This document shows positions 15,941-25,365 of a stretch of 64,000 nt of DNA, piece by piece. The first letter of the stretch is position 1. Every line of letters begins with the position of its first letter. This DNA is from CALGYY01 sp963678485. Lineage in GTDB: Bacteria; Bacteroidota; Bacteroidia; Bacteroidales; CAIWKO01. Below the pieces are notes generated by a model. That model did not search any database and was not told where the DNA came from. It saw only the letters and a list, made by a program, of their open reading frames with translations. The position numbers and the translations under genes were made by a program. The stretch is taken from contig OY782882.1 of assembly GCA_963678485.1 (NCBI GenBank), forward strand, positions 3,720,001 to 3,784,000, in the 5' to 3' direction.

Positions 15941-18370
15941 ATGAGCATGAAACAAATATCCGCTCGTAGACAAGGAAAATGTTTATTGATAATCAGTCTG
16001 GTGCTTTTGTTTTTTTGCTCTTGTCAGACAAGTCAACATTCCAAAGACACCTATTTCAGAGCAACTAAAACTAGTATTCAGAAAGGGGAGACCATCAGTC
16101 TTCGATGGAATTATAATAAATACAAAGACATTAAAATCTCTGGAATTGGTGAAGGATTGGAGACTTCAGGAACCATAAGCGTTTCACCGGATTCAACCAC
16201 TTTATATACACTGGAAGCGTGGAAATCAAAGAATGAGAATGTAACACGTAAACTCACGATTGTTGTTAACGAAGCAGTGTTTTCAATGATTGATGTTTCG
16301 GACTCTACCGATGATGAGCATCCTATAAAAATAAAATGGAAAACACTGAACGCTGCAAAGGTCAAGCTGGAAGGCGATACCACGCTGTACCCTGCTTCGG
16401 GAGGTGCAATGATAAGGCTGGATTCATCTTCGAATTTCACACTGACTGCAATCAATGCATTTGGGAAAGAAACAACAAAAACCATTCGCATTGATGTTGG
16501 AATTATTGAAAGTCTTACTGCTGGGCCCAAAGCAATAATTCAAGACGATTCCACTTGGTTGCGCTGGAAATATAAGAATACTGCATCTGTCAGTATTGAG
16601 GGCTTCAACCGGCAGTTTAATACCTGTGACTCCGTAAAGGTAGCGCCCCAACTTACAACAATTTATAAGCTGACGGCCAATCGAAAGTATCGTGCGAAAT
16701 CAATCGATACTATTTCCATTAAAGTCTATCCTCAAGGCATTGCTTTATTTAAGGGAACACCTACGATTATTCTGGGTTCAACATGTGTGCTCCGATGGCA
16801 GACACGCAAAGCAAATCGAATAACACTGCAGGGTGGAGGTATTGATGTTGATCTTAACAAGGAGGGAGGAAGTGTTGTTGTAAAGCCTATTGAGAGTACA
16901 ACCTATACACTGACGGCCTATTGTAATAAAATTACCGACACTCGCGAATTTAAGGTTAATGTGATTCAGCGTAATTATGTTGATAGTGTTATGTCAATCA
17001 ACAAGCTGAAATCGGGACAGCGTATGGATTTCGAAATATTTGAAGTGGATCGGAGTAATTATCCTAACGAAATAAAACTCAAGGTTCTTGTTGTTGACAC
17101 CAGTGGAAATTTTATTACGGGACTTGCACCCAAAGCTACATCTACGGCTGCAGAGAGTAACAAGTATTTTAAAAAGATTATTGAAGTGGCCGAAGGCAAA
17201 AGCACTCCGGTGAAAAACTTTTCGGTACGGGAGGTCCGCAACACGACCGACGAGCCTGCTGATATTTCTTTGGTTACCGATTACAGTGGGTCAATGAGTG
17301 AAAACATTGGCATCCTTGTAAAATCTCTTAGGAAGTATATTTCCCATAAGGATGTGTTGAATCGCTTATCACTAGTGGTTTTCGACGATAGTATTGCAAC
17401 CATGATTGGTCTCGAGAAAGATGCCAATCGTTTATTACAGACACTGGCTGATGTTTCCTATTCTGATTTTGGAAGTTCAACATCACTGTATGCCGCTGCT
17501 GATAAAGGAATGCGCACACTTAAAAATTCGGTTAACCATAAAATGATGTTGCTATTCACTGATGGGTACGAGAATTCCTCATTTATGCACAGCGATTCAT
17601 TGTACTATACTCCGCAGGAAGTCGTTGCTGAAGCGCGAAAAAATAATATTCATATTAATTCCATTGTTTTTGGCGATGATGCCAACATCCCGCTCCTGGA
17701 ATATCTCAGCATGCTCGCTGATGGAAATATATATCGTGTACAGCGCCCAAACGATATCAATAAAGTGTATGGAGAGATCTCGATTATTTCTAAGAATTAC
17801 TATGAGATTACCTATAAACCTATAGCTAAGGAAGGTGAACGAGTAGTGCTATTAAACTGTTATAACAATGTTGAAAACATCACTGCCCGAAGAAAAACAT
17901 TCATTGGTGAGAATTACCTCATTTCTGAATTCCGCTTTAGCGATGGTAGATACAAATACATCGATTCTCTCATACAGTTATTGAATATTCAGGCTGCAAT
18001 GCAATCTCCACCACGAAAATACAGTGCAGTTACCGTTCCTCAGGCGATTGCATTTTTTGATTTCGGGAAATATGATCTTCGTACCAATGATCAGGCGAAT
18101 GTGGATAAATATGTTGAATGGATGCCTAAATATCCCGATTCGAAAGTCTTATTGTTAGGACATACCGACTTAAAAGGAAATGATAAAAGTTGCGTTGCTC
18201 TTTCGCAGCAGCGGGCTGATGCAATAAAGGACTATCTTATTCAAAAGGGCATTAGCAAAGACCGCATTATCACCATTGCCTGTGGGAAAAGAAATCCCGT
18301 GAATTCCGTTGAATCGGATGACGCCAAAGCGCAGGAAAACCGGCGAGTGGAGGCAGTATTGGTGAATTAG
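15941..18370 (+). CDS. OmpA-anchored vWA lipoprotein with Ig-like repeats
   Basis: 809 residues. Lipoprotein signal ending FFCSCQTSQ (lipidated Cys near residue 29). Residues ~35-345 hold about four Ig-like repeats recognisable by recurring TTxYTLxA endings. A von Willebrand A domain spans about 435-620 with a MIDAS motif DYSGSMS (near 446) and a conserved LFTDGYEN. An OmpA/MotB peptidoglycan-binding domain lies at about 700-809 (LLLGHTDLKGND, LSQQRADAIKDYL, NRRVEAVL). It is probably a periplasmic or outer-membrane-inner-leaflet protein bridging peptidoglycan with a metal-dependent binding module. The next gene downstream also encodes a vWA domain. Two in-frame ATGs (MSMKQ) allow either start. 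Confidence 0.88.
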   Translation: MSMKQISARRQGKCLLIISLVLLFFCSCQTSQHSKDTYFRATKTSIQKGETISLRWNYNKYKDIKISGIGEGLETSGTISVSPDSTTLYTLEAWKSKNENVTRKLTIVVNEAVFSMIDVSDSTDDEHPIKIKWKTLNAAKVKLEGDTTLYPASGGAMIRLDSSSNFTLTAINAFGKETTKTIRIDVGIIESLTAGPKAIIQDDSTWLRWKYKNTASVSIEGFNRQFNTCDSVKVAPQLTTIYKLTANRKYRAKSIDTISIKVYPQGIALFKGTPTIILGSTCVLRWQTRKANRITLQGGGIDVDLNKEGGSVVVKPIESTTYTLTAYCNKITDTREFKVNVIQRNYVDSVMSINKLKSGQRMDFEIFEVDRSNYPNEIKLKVLVVDTSGNFITGLAPKATSTAAESNKYFKKIIEVAEGKSTPVKNFSVREVRNTTDEPADISLVTDYSGSMSENIGILVKSLRKYISHKDVLNRLSLVVFDDSIATMIGLEKDANRLLQTLADVSYSDFGSSTSLYAAADKGMRTLKNSVNHKMMLLFTDGYENSSFMHSDSLYYTPQEVVAEARKNNIHINSIVFGDDANIPLLEYLSMLADGNIYRVQRPNDINKVYGEISIISKNYYEITYKPIAKEGERVVLLNCYNNVENITARRKTFIGENYLISEFRFSDGRYKYIDSLIQLLNIQAAMQSPPRKYSAVTVPQAIAFFDFGKYDLRTNDQANVDKYVEWMPKYPDSKVLLLGHTDLKGNDKSCVALSQQRADAIKDYLIQKGISKDRIITIACGKRNPVNSVESDDAKAQENRRVEAVLVN

Positions 18371-18427
18371 TTAGTGCCTGTCCATAAAGTTCATAGGCGG
18401 TCTATCCACCATCTCTCAGGGTGACTT

Positions 18428-18466
18428 ACAATTCACGGGGTGACTTAAAGTCACCCCGTGAATTGT
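18428..18466. repeat. Perfect 39-base palindrome (terminator-like)
   Basis: A 19-base arm starting ACAATTCACGGGG is exactly inverted around one central A, ending at 18466. It lies 58 bases after the preceding stop codon. It has no T-run, so it may be a repeated palindromic element rather than a simple terminator. A sister element with TTCACCCCGTGAC arms occurs at 42271-42321. Confidence 0.6.
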
Positions 18467-18559
18467 CGGTATCATACAGTCCTATATGCCTTGTCATCGT
18501 GTGGTTGTGCAGTCGATTACGCCAGTAAACTCCTGCCCGCCAACACTTCGGACGCCTTG

Positions 18560-18576
18560 TCTCGCCTTAGGCGAGA
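18560..18576. repeat. Short perfect hairpin TCTCGCC-TTA-GGCGAGA
   Basis: Seven-base arms with a 3-base loop in the gap between the two vWA genes (18371-18716). That gap otherwise shows no gene and no TAnnTTTG box. Confidence 0.4.
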
Positions 18577-18716
18577 GAACTTTCTGATCAGTCACTGAGT
18601 TAATAGTCGAAATCTAGTTAAAGATTCTATGTAACTATTTTAATATTTCTCATTAAGGAAATTGCTGCCCTCGTTCATCAACAATCCTCTGATGAACCTT
18701 TAAAAAACATAATGCT

Positions 18717-21245
18717 ATGCAATGTAAACGAATGTTTTTTATCACTGCGCTGAGCAGTCTTTTCCTTATCCACAGCACTTCAGCACAATATCAAATTCTC
18801 AGTCCTCTTCGGTCCACCATGATTTCGGTGAATCCCGCATTTGCAGGGAGCAATGTATGTCCCTTTTTTGGCACGACTTACCAATTGCAAAATGATGGAC
18901 ACCATAATCTTGGACATACTGCTGAGCTTAACTTCGACTCACAAATACGGCCTTTGGCTGGAGGTATTGGTGTGACCTTGTCATATGATAAAACAAGAGG
19001 TGAAAATTGGAATATGTCGACCGGTCTGATGTACGCCTACAGATTTGTGATTTCGCGACGATTGGTTCTGAATGCTGCACTGAAAGCGGGATACAGATTC
19101 ACAAATCTTGATGCAGCAAACCTCAGCGATCGTTATAACTTCACGCAAAACGCAATACTGCCATCCTCTATCAGTTCATCAAAAGGTGCATTCACCCTTG
19201 GTGCAGGGATTCTGGCTTATTCCGGCAATTGGTTTACGGGTTTTTCTGTAGATCATATTAATCGTCCTGCAGAAGCAACATCGAATGGTAAAAAAATGAA
19301 GCTACCACTTCGCTACTCCGCACAGTTTGGGATGATTGGTAATTTGTGGAATGGAAAAATTTCTCCTGTGTTAATCTGGAATTATCAAAACCATAGGTTT
19401 TTTAATGATTCTGCAAACCAATGGATGCTCGATGCCACCCAGAATGTCGCACTGGATCTCAGCTTTAGCAAAGGACGAATGCTTGGCGGACTAGGTCTTG
19501 ATTATGTGTTTGGGCACTCTTTTATGTATCATGTTAATGCCGGCGTGCAAATCAGTATTATTAAGTTGAATTATAATTTTGGATTCGCTCCGTATAAATC
19601 CGGTGATCACACTTCACTTGCCCAAACACACCAAATTTCAATAGGGTTTAATTTTAATTGTCACCCTGCTCATAAACGGAGCAGATCTATTAGTTGCCCT
19701 TCCTTTGGTTCTACAACACGTTTTCTTGGATCCTCCTATGAGGTGCTATCGCCAGAAAGAAAAGCAAGCGATAAGCCTGCTTCAGTTAAGCAGGGAACGC
19801 TGACGGCCGGCCAGATAAACGATTTTGGTAAATGGAATTTATGGCAGGATCTTACCAAGGACGAACTATCGGAACACCGGAAAAATTGGAGGATACAACC
19901 CGAAAACAGATACACTGTTCAAGTGGTGACTAAGGAAAGGCGACCAGTGGCCGATTGTAGTGTTGAGTTGCTTGCAGAAAATGGAGATTCGAAATGGGTC
20001 AGTAAAACGGATAACACAGGAAAGGCAGAACTCTGGGCAAATCTATTCAAAACAACTTCCAATGAAAACTATAAGATTCGGATTATTTATGATGGAGTCA
20101 GCTATAGTTATGATCATATTTCTCCCTTTGATCAGGGAATTAATATTCTTGAAATCCCCGTTGAATGTCGTGTTCCTGATGTGCTTGATATTGTCTTTGT
20201 GATTGATGCAACTGGTTCGATGCAGGATGAAATCGAATATCTGAAAGCGGAATTAAGTGGGTTGGCACTTGATGTTCAGAAAAATAATCCTGGACTTAAA
20301 TTGAACATGGGTGTTGTATTATATCGTGATTTTGGGGATGACTTTGTGACTAAAAAATTCGACCTTACCTCTGATATTGCTGGTCTTGTAAAATTCATTG
20401 CTGCCAATAATGCCGATGGCGGAGGTGATTATGAAGAAGCAATGGATGTTGCTCTTAATGCCGCTGTAAACGATTTTTCGTGGAGCAATCAGGCTGTGAA
20501 CAGACTGTTATTTCTTGTCTCAGATGCGCCTCCTCATAGTACCGATGAAGTACGTAATAAATTGGAAAAAGTTATTACAAATGCTAGTGAAAAGGGCATT
20601 CGATTAATCCCCGTTGGCGCAAGTGGCATCAATAAAAGTACAGAATATCTGATGCGTTCAATGGCACTGGCAACCAATGGAACCTACGTTTTTTTGACCG
20701 ACAACAGTGGTGTGGGCGATGCCCATATTAAACCCAGTACCGATAGTTACGATGTGGAATTCTTCAATAAATTATTATATCGTTTAATCCTTCAATATTC
20801 ACGGATGTCAGACTGCGATTCAGATACGCCTTGGTCTAAAGAAGAATTAAACGATACCACTTATGTAAAGATTATAGAGCATGTGGTAATTGACCGTAAT
20901 AGCAAAGATTCTGTGCAAACTACTCCTCCTGAAATCATTGTTGGTATTGATAGTGTGAGCAATCAAAATATAGCTGATGAAGAGAGTTCAGCAAAAATTG
21001 TGATTGTCGAAAAAAGTTTTAAATTCTATCCAAACCCCACAACTGCAAAGCTTACCATTGAAATTACAGGAGATATTAAAGAGTTGTATCTTGCTGATCT
21101 TAATGGAAAACTATTGCAAAAATTCGATGTTGGAGGTCGCAGTATTCTTGAGATTGATATTTCGAGATTTCCTCCGGGCATGTACTTGCTTGTTTACGAT
21201 AATAACGGAACAACCAGCAGTGGAAAGATTTTGCTGATGCCTTAA
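18717..21245 (+). CDS. PorP/SprF-type outer-membrane barrel fused to a vWA domain and a T9SS sorting tail
   Basis: 842 residues. Signal peptide ends STSAQ. Residues ~25-325 match the PorP/SprF family: the opening QYQILSPLRSTMISVNPAFAG is its signature, followed by beta-barrel strands to FNFNCHP. A linker and an Ig/carboxypeptidase-like segment (~395-480) follow. The vWA domain (~490-690) has the MIDAS motif DATGSMQDE and LFLVSDAPPH. After a low-complexity linker comes a T9SS type-A-like C-terminal domain: FKFYPNPTTAK near 768 and a final ISRFPPGMYLLVYDNNG. PorP-like barrels normally hold T9SS cargo at the surface as separate proteins; barrel and passenger in one chain is unusual. Start chosen at the ATG giving the signal peptide. 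Confidence 0.85.
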   Translation: MQCKRMFFITALSSLFLIHSTSAQYQILSPLRSTMISVNPAFAGSNVCPFFGTTYQLQNDGHHNLGHTAELNFDSQIRPLAGGIGVTLSYDKTRGENWNMSTGLMYAYRFVISRRLVLNAALKAGYRFTNLDAANLSDRYNFTQNAILPSSISSSKGAFTLGAGILAYSGNWFTGFSVDHINRPAEATSNGKKMKLPLRYSAQFGMIGNLWNGKISPVLIWNYQNHRFFNDSANQWMLDATQNVALDLSFSKGRMLGGLGLDYVFGHSFMYHVNAGVQISIIKLNYNFGFAPYKSGDHTSLAQTHQISIGFNFNCHPAHKRSRSISCPSFGSTTRFLGSSYEVLSPERKASDKPASVKQGTLTAGQINDFGKWNLWQDLTKDELSEHRKNWRIQPENRYTVQVVTKERRPVADCSVELLAENGDSKWVSKTDNTGKAELWANLFKTTSNENYKIRIIYDGVSYSYDHISPFDQGINILEIPVECRVPDVLDIVFVIDATGSMQDEIEYLKAELSGLALDVQKNNPGLKLNMGVVLYRDFGDDFVTKKFDLTSDIAGLVKFIAANNADGGGDYEEAMDVALNAAVNDFSWSNQAVNRLLFLVSDAPPHSTDEVRNKLEKVITNASEKGIRLIPVGASGINKSTEYLMRSMALATNGTYVFLTDNSGVGDAHIKPSTDSYDVEFFNKLLYRLILQYSRMSDCDSDTPWSKEELNDTTYVKIIEHVVIDRNSKDSVQTTPPEIIVGIDSVSNQNIADEESSAKIVIVEKSFKFYPNPTTAKLTIEITGDIKELYLADLNGKLLQKFDVGGRSILEIDISRFPPGMYLLVYDNNGTTSSGKILLMP

Positions 21246-21263
21246 ATTTTTGCAACACACATT

Positions 21264-21626
21264 TTACTTTGGTTGCCTTTCGTAATAAATCTTCATTGCT
21301 TTCTCAAGCTCCGATTTAAACATCTCGGGGTGTTCAGGTGTAAATAGGATTCGTTTGATCTTGCCACTGGATGTATCCACTACCAGATGTTCTAAGAAAT
21401 TGGCCCAATCAAGCTTTAAGGCTGGACGAAAATCAGTCAGATGCAAATCTCCTTTTAGCAATCCCTTGATTTCGGATTCAGATAAATTGATTTTTTCAAT
21501 TTGGTCAAAAGGAATATTGATATGACCAAAAAGTGTTGCAAACTCAAGCTGGTCTTCGTAAATTCGATATTCCTGCCACAAGCTCTTTGCTGTGCATTTC
21601 GATGTGAAAAGGGGTGTCGATTTCAT
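21264..21626 (-). CDS. Small PH-domain-like protein of unknown function
   Basis: 120 residues, no signal peptide or membrane helix. The alternating beta pattern (YRIYEDQLEFATLFGHINIP, then FDQIEKINLSES) followed by a C-terminal helix (FKSELEKAMKIYYE) resembles bacterial pleckstrin-homology-like domains, which often bind membranes or peptides. It is convergent with the PorP-vWA gene, whose stop is 18 bases away, and shares no operon. Function cannot be given. Confidence 0.6.
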   Translation of the reverse strand: MKSTPLFTSKCTAKSLWQEYRIYEDQLEFATLFGHINIPFDQIEKINLSESEIKGLLKGDLHLTDFRPALKLDWANFLEHLVVDTSSGKIKRILFTPEHPEMFKSELEKAMKIYYERQPK

Positions 21627-21736
21627 TGGTTGTTTTTTTTTCTTATAGGTGTATCTTTCAAATACTAGCTAATAATCTTCGTATTATAATTGTTTTGATA
21701 ATATTCATTTTTTTCATTAAGCAAAAATAATAAAAG

Positions 21737-21744
21737 TAACTTTG
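21737..21744 (+). promoter_or_regulatory. -7 box upstream of the AraC-type regulator
   Basis: TAACTTTG, a TAnnTTTG match 17 bases upstream of the ATG at 21762, giving a very short leader. No -33 TTG at standard distance. Confidence 0.45.
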
Positions 21745-21761
21745 TTATCAAAACCTGAACA

Positions 21762-22700
21762 ATGCACCACACCAACCATGATAAGGAACAGAACCGGGCA
21801 ATAAAAAAGGTACTGGAATATATTCAGCTTAATTTAAGCAATGACCTTTCGCTGCAAGTGTTGTCGGAGGTTGCAAATTATTCCCCATTTCATTTTCAGC
21901 GACTATTTACAGAAGAGGTAGGAGAGTCGCCCAAACAATACATTATTCGCCTGCGATTGGAACGAATGGCTCACTATCTGAAGCTGTTTCCTGATCTTAG
22001 CATTTCCGATCTATCCATAGAATCAGGGTTTGGAACACATTCCACCTTTTCACGAGCATTTAAAAACTATTTCGGGATGAGCGCCGAAGCCTATAAAAAA
22101 CTACCTCAAACGCAAAACAGCAAGATTGGCAAAACGAACAGCAAGAATGGCAAAACTTTGTCGGGATATTCAACGGATCTTTGTCCCAGAGATTTTTCAA
22201 TGGAAGAAATCATGGACGGAATAAATAAGATGAATATCATCACAAAGCAACAGCAGTCGTATAAAATGCTTTATACTAGTTGCTGTCTTACTAGCGAAGA
22301 CGCCATTTCACTCGCTTTTCGTGAGCTTTGTCGTTGGGCCAAACCCCGTGGCTTGCTGACGAGCGAGACACGGTACACCGGCCTGCTCCTCGATATTCCA
22401 TTTATTACACCCATGGAAAGATGCAGGTACTGGGCAGGTATAAGTATTCCTTCCCACATTGAGCTCCCTAAGGGTTCGAGTGTGACGGAAATACCGGCAG
22501 GATTGTATGCTTCGTATTCTATCAAAGGCAACTTAGCTGCGATGGTAAAAAGTCTGGTATGCTTTAGTCACGGCTGGCTCAGCGAGAGTGGCTTTACTAT
22601 AAAAAGCATAAACGGCTACGAAGTGTTTTCCGAAAACCCGGCCGATCGGCCTTCCGAGACTATCGCAAGGGAAATCATGATTCCTGTTCGCGTCGTCTGA
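21762..22700 (+). CDS. AraC-family regulator with C-terminal GyrI-like ligand-binding domain
   Basis: 312 residues. The AraC double helix-turn-helix is N-terminal (residues ~12-112): LSLQVLSEVANYSPFHFQRL and ESGFGTHSTFSRAFKNYFG. A Lys/Asn-rich linker leads to a C-terminal GyrI-like/AraC effector-binding domain (~155-312). This is the Rob/SoxS-like architecture, in which small molecules bound to the GyrI domain alter DNA binding. It heads a run of four genes on the same strand with two methyltransferases and a His-rich membrane protein, and may control them. Confidence 0.9.
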   Translation: MHHTNHDKEQNRAIKKVLEYIQLNLSNDLSLQVLSEVANYSPFHFQRLFTEEVGESPKQYIIRLRLERMAHYLKLFPDLSISDLSIESGFGTHSTFSRAFKNYFGMSAEAYKKLPQTQNSKIGKTNSKNGKTLSGYSTDLCPRDFSMEEIMDGINKMNIITKQQQSYKMLYTSCCLTSEDAISLAFRELCRWAKPRGLLTSETRYTGLLLDIPFITPMERCRYWAGISIPSHIELPKGSSVTEIPAGLYASYSIKGNLAAMVKSLVCFSHGWLSESGFTIKSINGYEVFSENPADRPSETIAREIMIPVRVV

Positions 22701-22758
22701 AAAATCTCCTGAATTTAATAATGCTGCATTGATGCGGCTTAACGGAGATTAAACTATT

Positions 22759-23748
22759 ATGAAAACAACTGGAAAAAAAGGAAAAGGCCACGGTCATCCG
22801 TGGATTGTTGGTATCCTGGGCATTGTCGTCGCAGTGGTACTTTATTTACACTTACCAAACCTCAAAGGCGTTTCTGCTGCAATATTGTTGCTGGCCCTTG
22901 CTCATCTGGCAATCGCTGGCGTGCTGCTGATTTCAGCCTATTTTATTTCGCCAAAGAAACTTCGGTTTTTACTTTTCGAAAAAAGAAAAATGAGAAAACT
23001 GGAAGGAAAGTATTATTTCGGATGGTCGTTTGGTTGGATGAATATGTTTTGGATGGGAGCAGTGGTGTTTACTATTGGTGCTGTTTGGGTATACTTCTAT
23101 AACCCGCAAATGATCTGGCTTTCGTTGATATTATTTTTAATTTCTCTGAATCTTTGGGCTGGAAATTTTACCCTCAGAGCATCGAAGATGCAGGATTATA
23201 TGACTCTTCCCTTTGTTGATCTGTTTCCTAATGGCAGTGCTCAGGTGCTTGATGCCGGTTGTGGATCGGGTCGAACAAGTATTGGAATAGGTAAGCTGAT
23301 GAAAGAAGGTAGTATCACAGCGCTCGATCGCTTCGACAGCGATTATATCGAGAATGGCGGCAGGGCTTTGCTGGAGCGTAATCTGAAAATCGCTGGTCTG
23401 GATAAAAAAGTCAACATCATGGAGGGCGACATTACTGAACTGCAATGTGCCGATAATACGTTTGACGCAGCGATCAGCAGTTTTATGCTCGACCACCTTG
23501 GAAAATACAAGCTCGATGCATTACGCGAAATCTATCGTACGCTCAAACCCGGAAGCCGTTTTCTACTCATCGTATTCGTTCCGGGATATGCAACATTCTC
23601 GGTATTCAACCTGATGTGTCTCACACTCACTTCCCGCAAAGGCTGGCGCAATTTATTCCGCGAAAGCAATTTTGTATTAAAGGAAGAAGGTGCCCTTAAT
23701 TCTGGCGTTTATTTCCTTGTTGAAAAACCAAATATTTCACAGCCATGA
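22759..23748 (+). CDS. Membrane-anchored class I SAM-dependent methyltransferase
   Basis: 329 residues. Four predicted N-terminal membrane helices (about 13-35, 38-62, 93-114, 118-136) are followed by a Rossmann methyltransferase domain with motif I LDAGCGSGRTSIG near 163, a later acidic strand (ITALDRFD) and FDAAISSFMLDHL (motif IV). It overlaps the next methyltransferase gene by 4 bases, so the two are co-translated. The membrane anchor suggests a lipid, quinone or membrane-delivered substrate. The substrate is unknown. Confidence 0.85.
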   Translation: MKTTGKKGKGHGHPWIVGILGIVVAVVLYLHLPNLKGVSAAILLLALAHLAIAGVLLISAYFISPKKLRFLLFEKRKMRKLEGKYYFGWSFGWMNMFWMGAVVFTIGAVWVYFYNPQMIWLSLILFLISLNLWAGNFTLRASKMQDYMTLPFVDLFPNGSAQVLDAGCGSGRTSIGIGKLMKEGSITALDRFDSDYIENGGRALLERNLKIAGLDKKVNIMEGDITELQCADNTFDAAISSFMLDHLGKYKLDALREIYRTLKPGSRFLLIVFVPGYATFSVFNLMCLTLTSRKGWRNLFRESNFVLKEEGALNSGVYFLVEKPNISQP

Positions 23749-24452
23749 AAAACATTAAAACGAATTACGGACAAGAACTGATTCCTTTTTTGTGGGTTTC
23801 AACAATCGTCATTATTTTGTTAATCGGATTAATGATATGTCTTGGAATATGCCATATGGCGAGCGTTTCGGTAATTATTACCTTAGCGGGAATTGCGTGT
23901 TTTTTTGCATTCCTAAGTTTGATGAGTATTTGGAGTAGTCGTGTGGGGAAACTGATAATGCGCGACAAACTCATAAAGGAATTATCTTTGAAGGGTAATG
24001 AACAATTGCTTGATGTTGGCTGTGGCAAAGGTTTGCTGACAGTTGGAATTGCAAAGCAGTTAACGACAGGTGAAGTGATTGGACTTGATCATTGGAAATC
24101 AACTCTTGAGTACACGTATACTAGCGAGATGGCAGAGCGAAATGCTAACATTGAAAATGTAACTAACCGTGTTCGCTTTGTTACCGGCGACGCGCAGCAA
24201 TTACCTTTCGAAAAGGAGCGTTTTGACTTGATAACTTCATCACTGGCAATGCACCATGTGCCTGATAGTGAAAAAGCTTTCGCTGAAATGTTCAGAGTCG
24301 TGAGAAAGGGTGGTCGTATTGCTATTGCGGATATGCCGACAGCAAAGATTAAGCGGCAAATGACCAATGCAGGATTTGAGATTCAACTCGTGAAGCCATT
24401 GGTGCGCTTGTTTTTTATCAAAGTTCATCTTATTATTGCAAAGAAGAAATAA
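23745..24452 (+). CDS. Second membrane-anchored SAM-dependent methyltransferase
   Basis: 235 residues. Two membrane helices (~14-34 and 38-64) precede a methyltransferase domain with LLDVGCGKGLLTVG (motif I, near residue 88), EVIGLDHW, and FDLITSSLAMHHVPDSEKAF with HHVPD at the usual motif IV/post-IV position, as in UbiE/Methyltransf_11 enzymes. Shorter than its upstream neighbour and probably a distant paralogue. It may act together with it on one membrane substrate. Confidence 0.85.
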   Translation: MKNIKTNYGQELIPFLWVSTIVIILLIGLMICLGICHMASVSVIITLAGIACFFAFLSLMSIWSSRVGKLIMRDKLIKELSLKGNEQLLDVGCGKGLLTVGIAKQLTTGEVIGLDHWKSTLEYTYTSEMAERNANIENVTNRVRFVTGDAQQLPFEKERFDLITSSLAMHHVPDSEKAFAEMFRVVRKGGRIAIADMPTAKIKRQMTNAGFEIQLVKPLVRLFFIKVHLIIAKKK

Positions 24453-24464
24453 ACAACAAAAGTT

Positions 24465-25109
24465 ATGTTGCAAATATTTTTTGGAAGCCTTGTATTAAGT
24501 CTCATACACGCCTTGATTCCGAATCACTGGATTCCATTGATTGCTATAGGAAAGACCGAGCAATGGTCGCAGCGCGAAACACTTACCGCCACTGCTGTTA
24601 CAGGTTTTGCTCATACGCTTAGTACGGTAATCATTGGGATTATTGTTGGGTTTTTAGGCTATGCATTATCGGACAAATACACCATGATATCACAAACCAT
24701 TGCGCCCTTAATACTGGTGGGACTTGGAGTGATTTATATCGCGATTGATTTGTGGAATATGTGGCATCATGGCCATCATCATCATCATCATGAGTTGAAA
24801 ACCAATAGATCCGGTGCTGGGAAGTCGCGATGGGCTGTACTGACAAGTCTGAGCATAGCGATGTTTCTTACACCCTGTGTTGAACTTGAAGCTTATTATT
24901 TTCAAGCAGGAACTATTGGATGGGCAGGAATATTCATTGTTTCTGCGGTATATACAATCACTACAGTAACCGTGATGCTGGTGCTTGTTTATATTGGAAT
25001 GAAAGGAGTAAAACGATTCAATTCTCATTTTTTAGAGCATCACGAAAAACTAATGACAGGCTTAATACTTTTGATTCTCGGGCTGTTGGCCTTGTTTGTT
25101 GAATATTGA
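24465..25109 (+). CDS. His-rich membrane protein of the nickel/cobalt (UreH/RcnA-like) transporter type
   Basis: 214 residues, six membrane helices. The first helix contains LSLIHALIPNHWIPLIA, like the HAxxPDH metal-binding motif of the UreH/RcnA/NiCoT superfamily. A cytosolic-type loop holds WHHGHHHHHH (about 100-110), a metal-buffering histidine run seen in RcnA and HupE. A second cluster, LTPCVELEAYYF, sits in helix 4. It starts 12 bases after the methyltransferase stop. Transport of a divalent metal such as nickel is likely by family; direction and metal are not determined, although the nearby hydrogenase makes nickel attractive. Confidence 0.72.
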   Translation: MLQIFFGSLVLSLIHALIPNHWIPLIAIGKTEQWSQRETLTATAVTGFAHTLSTVIIGIIVGFLGYALSDKYTMISQTIAPLILVGLGVIYIAIDLWNMWHHGHHHHHHELKTNRSGAGKSRWAVLTSLSIAMFLTPCVELEAYYFQAGTIGWAGIFIVSAVYTITTVTVMLVLVYIGMKGVKRFNSHFLEHHEKLMTGLILLILGLLALFVEY

Positions 25110-25144
25110 TAGTGTTCAATCCTAAGTTTTACTTTTACATCAAT

Positions 25145-25182
25145 GATACCGACATTTCTATTACTTAGAAAGTGTCGGTATC
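25145..25182 (+). terminator. Hairpin terminator after the AraC-methyltransferase-transporter cluster
   Basis: GATACCGACA at 25145-25154 pairs exactly with TGTCGGTATC at 25173-25182, with a further TTTCT/AGAAA inner stem. The T-rich sequence TTGTTTATTTTC follows. Confidence 0.7.
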
Positions 25183-25220
25183 TTGTTTATTTTCATTTTA
25201 TAAATGTGTTTATAAATTTA

Positions 25221-25228
25221 TATATTTG
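25221..25228 (+). promoter_or_regulatory. -7 box upstream of the giant secreted protein
   Basis: TATATTTG (TAnnTTTG), 138 bases upstream of the ATG at 25366, leaving a leader of about 130 bases. No -33 TTG at standard spacing. Confidence 0.45.
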
Positions 25229-25365
25229 CACCCGTCATCTATTCTTTCAGTTTTCGTATTAAAAATTTTAATTGGCTTGACTGGAAAAGATTCCGCTCTT
25301 GTTAAGCACAATATGGTTACTCAAAAAATCAAACTCCAACTGTTTTCTAATCTAAGTGATTGTTT

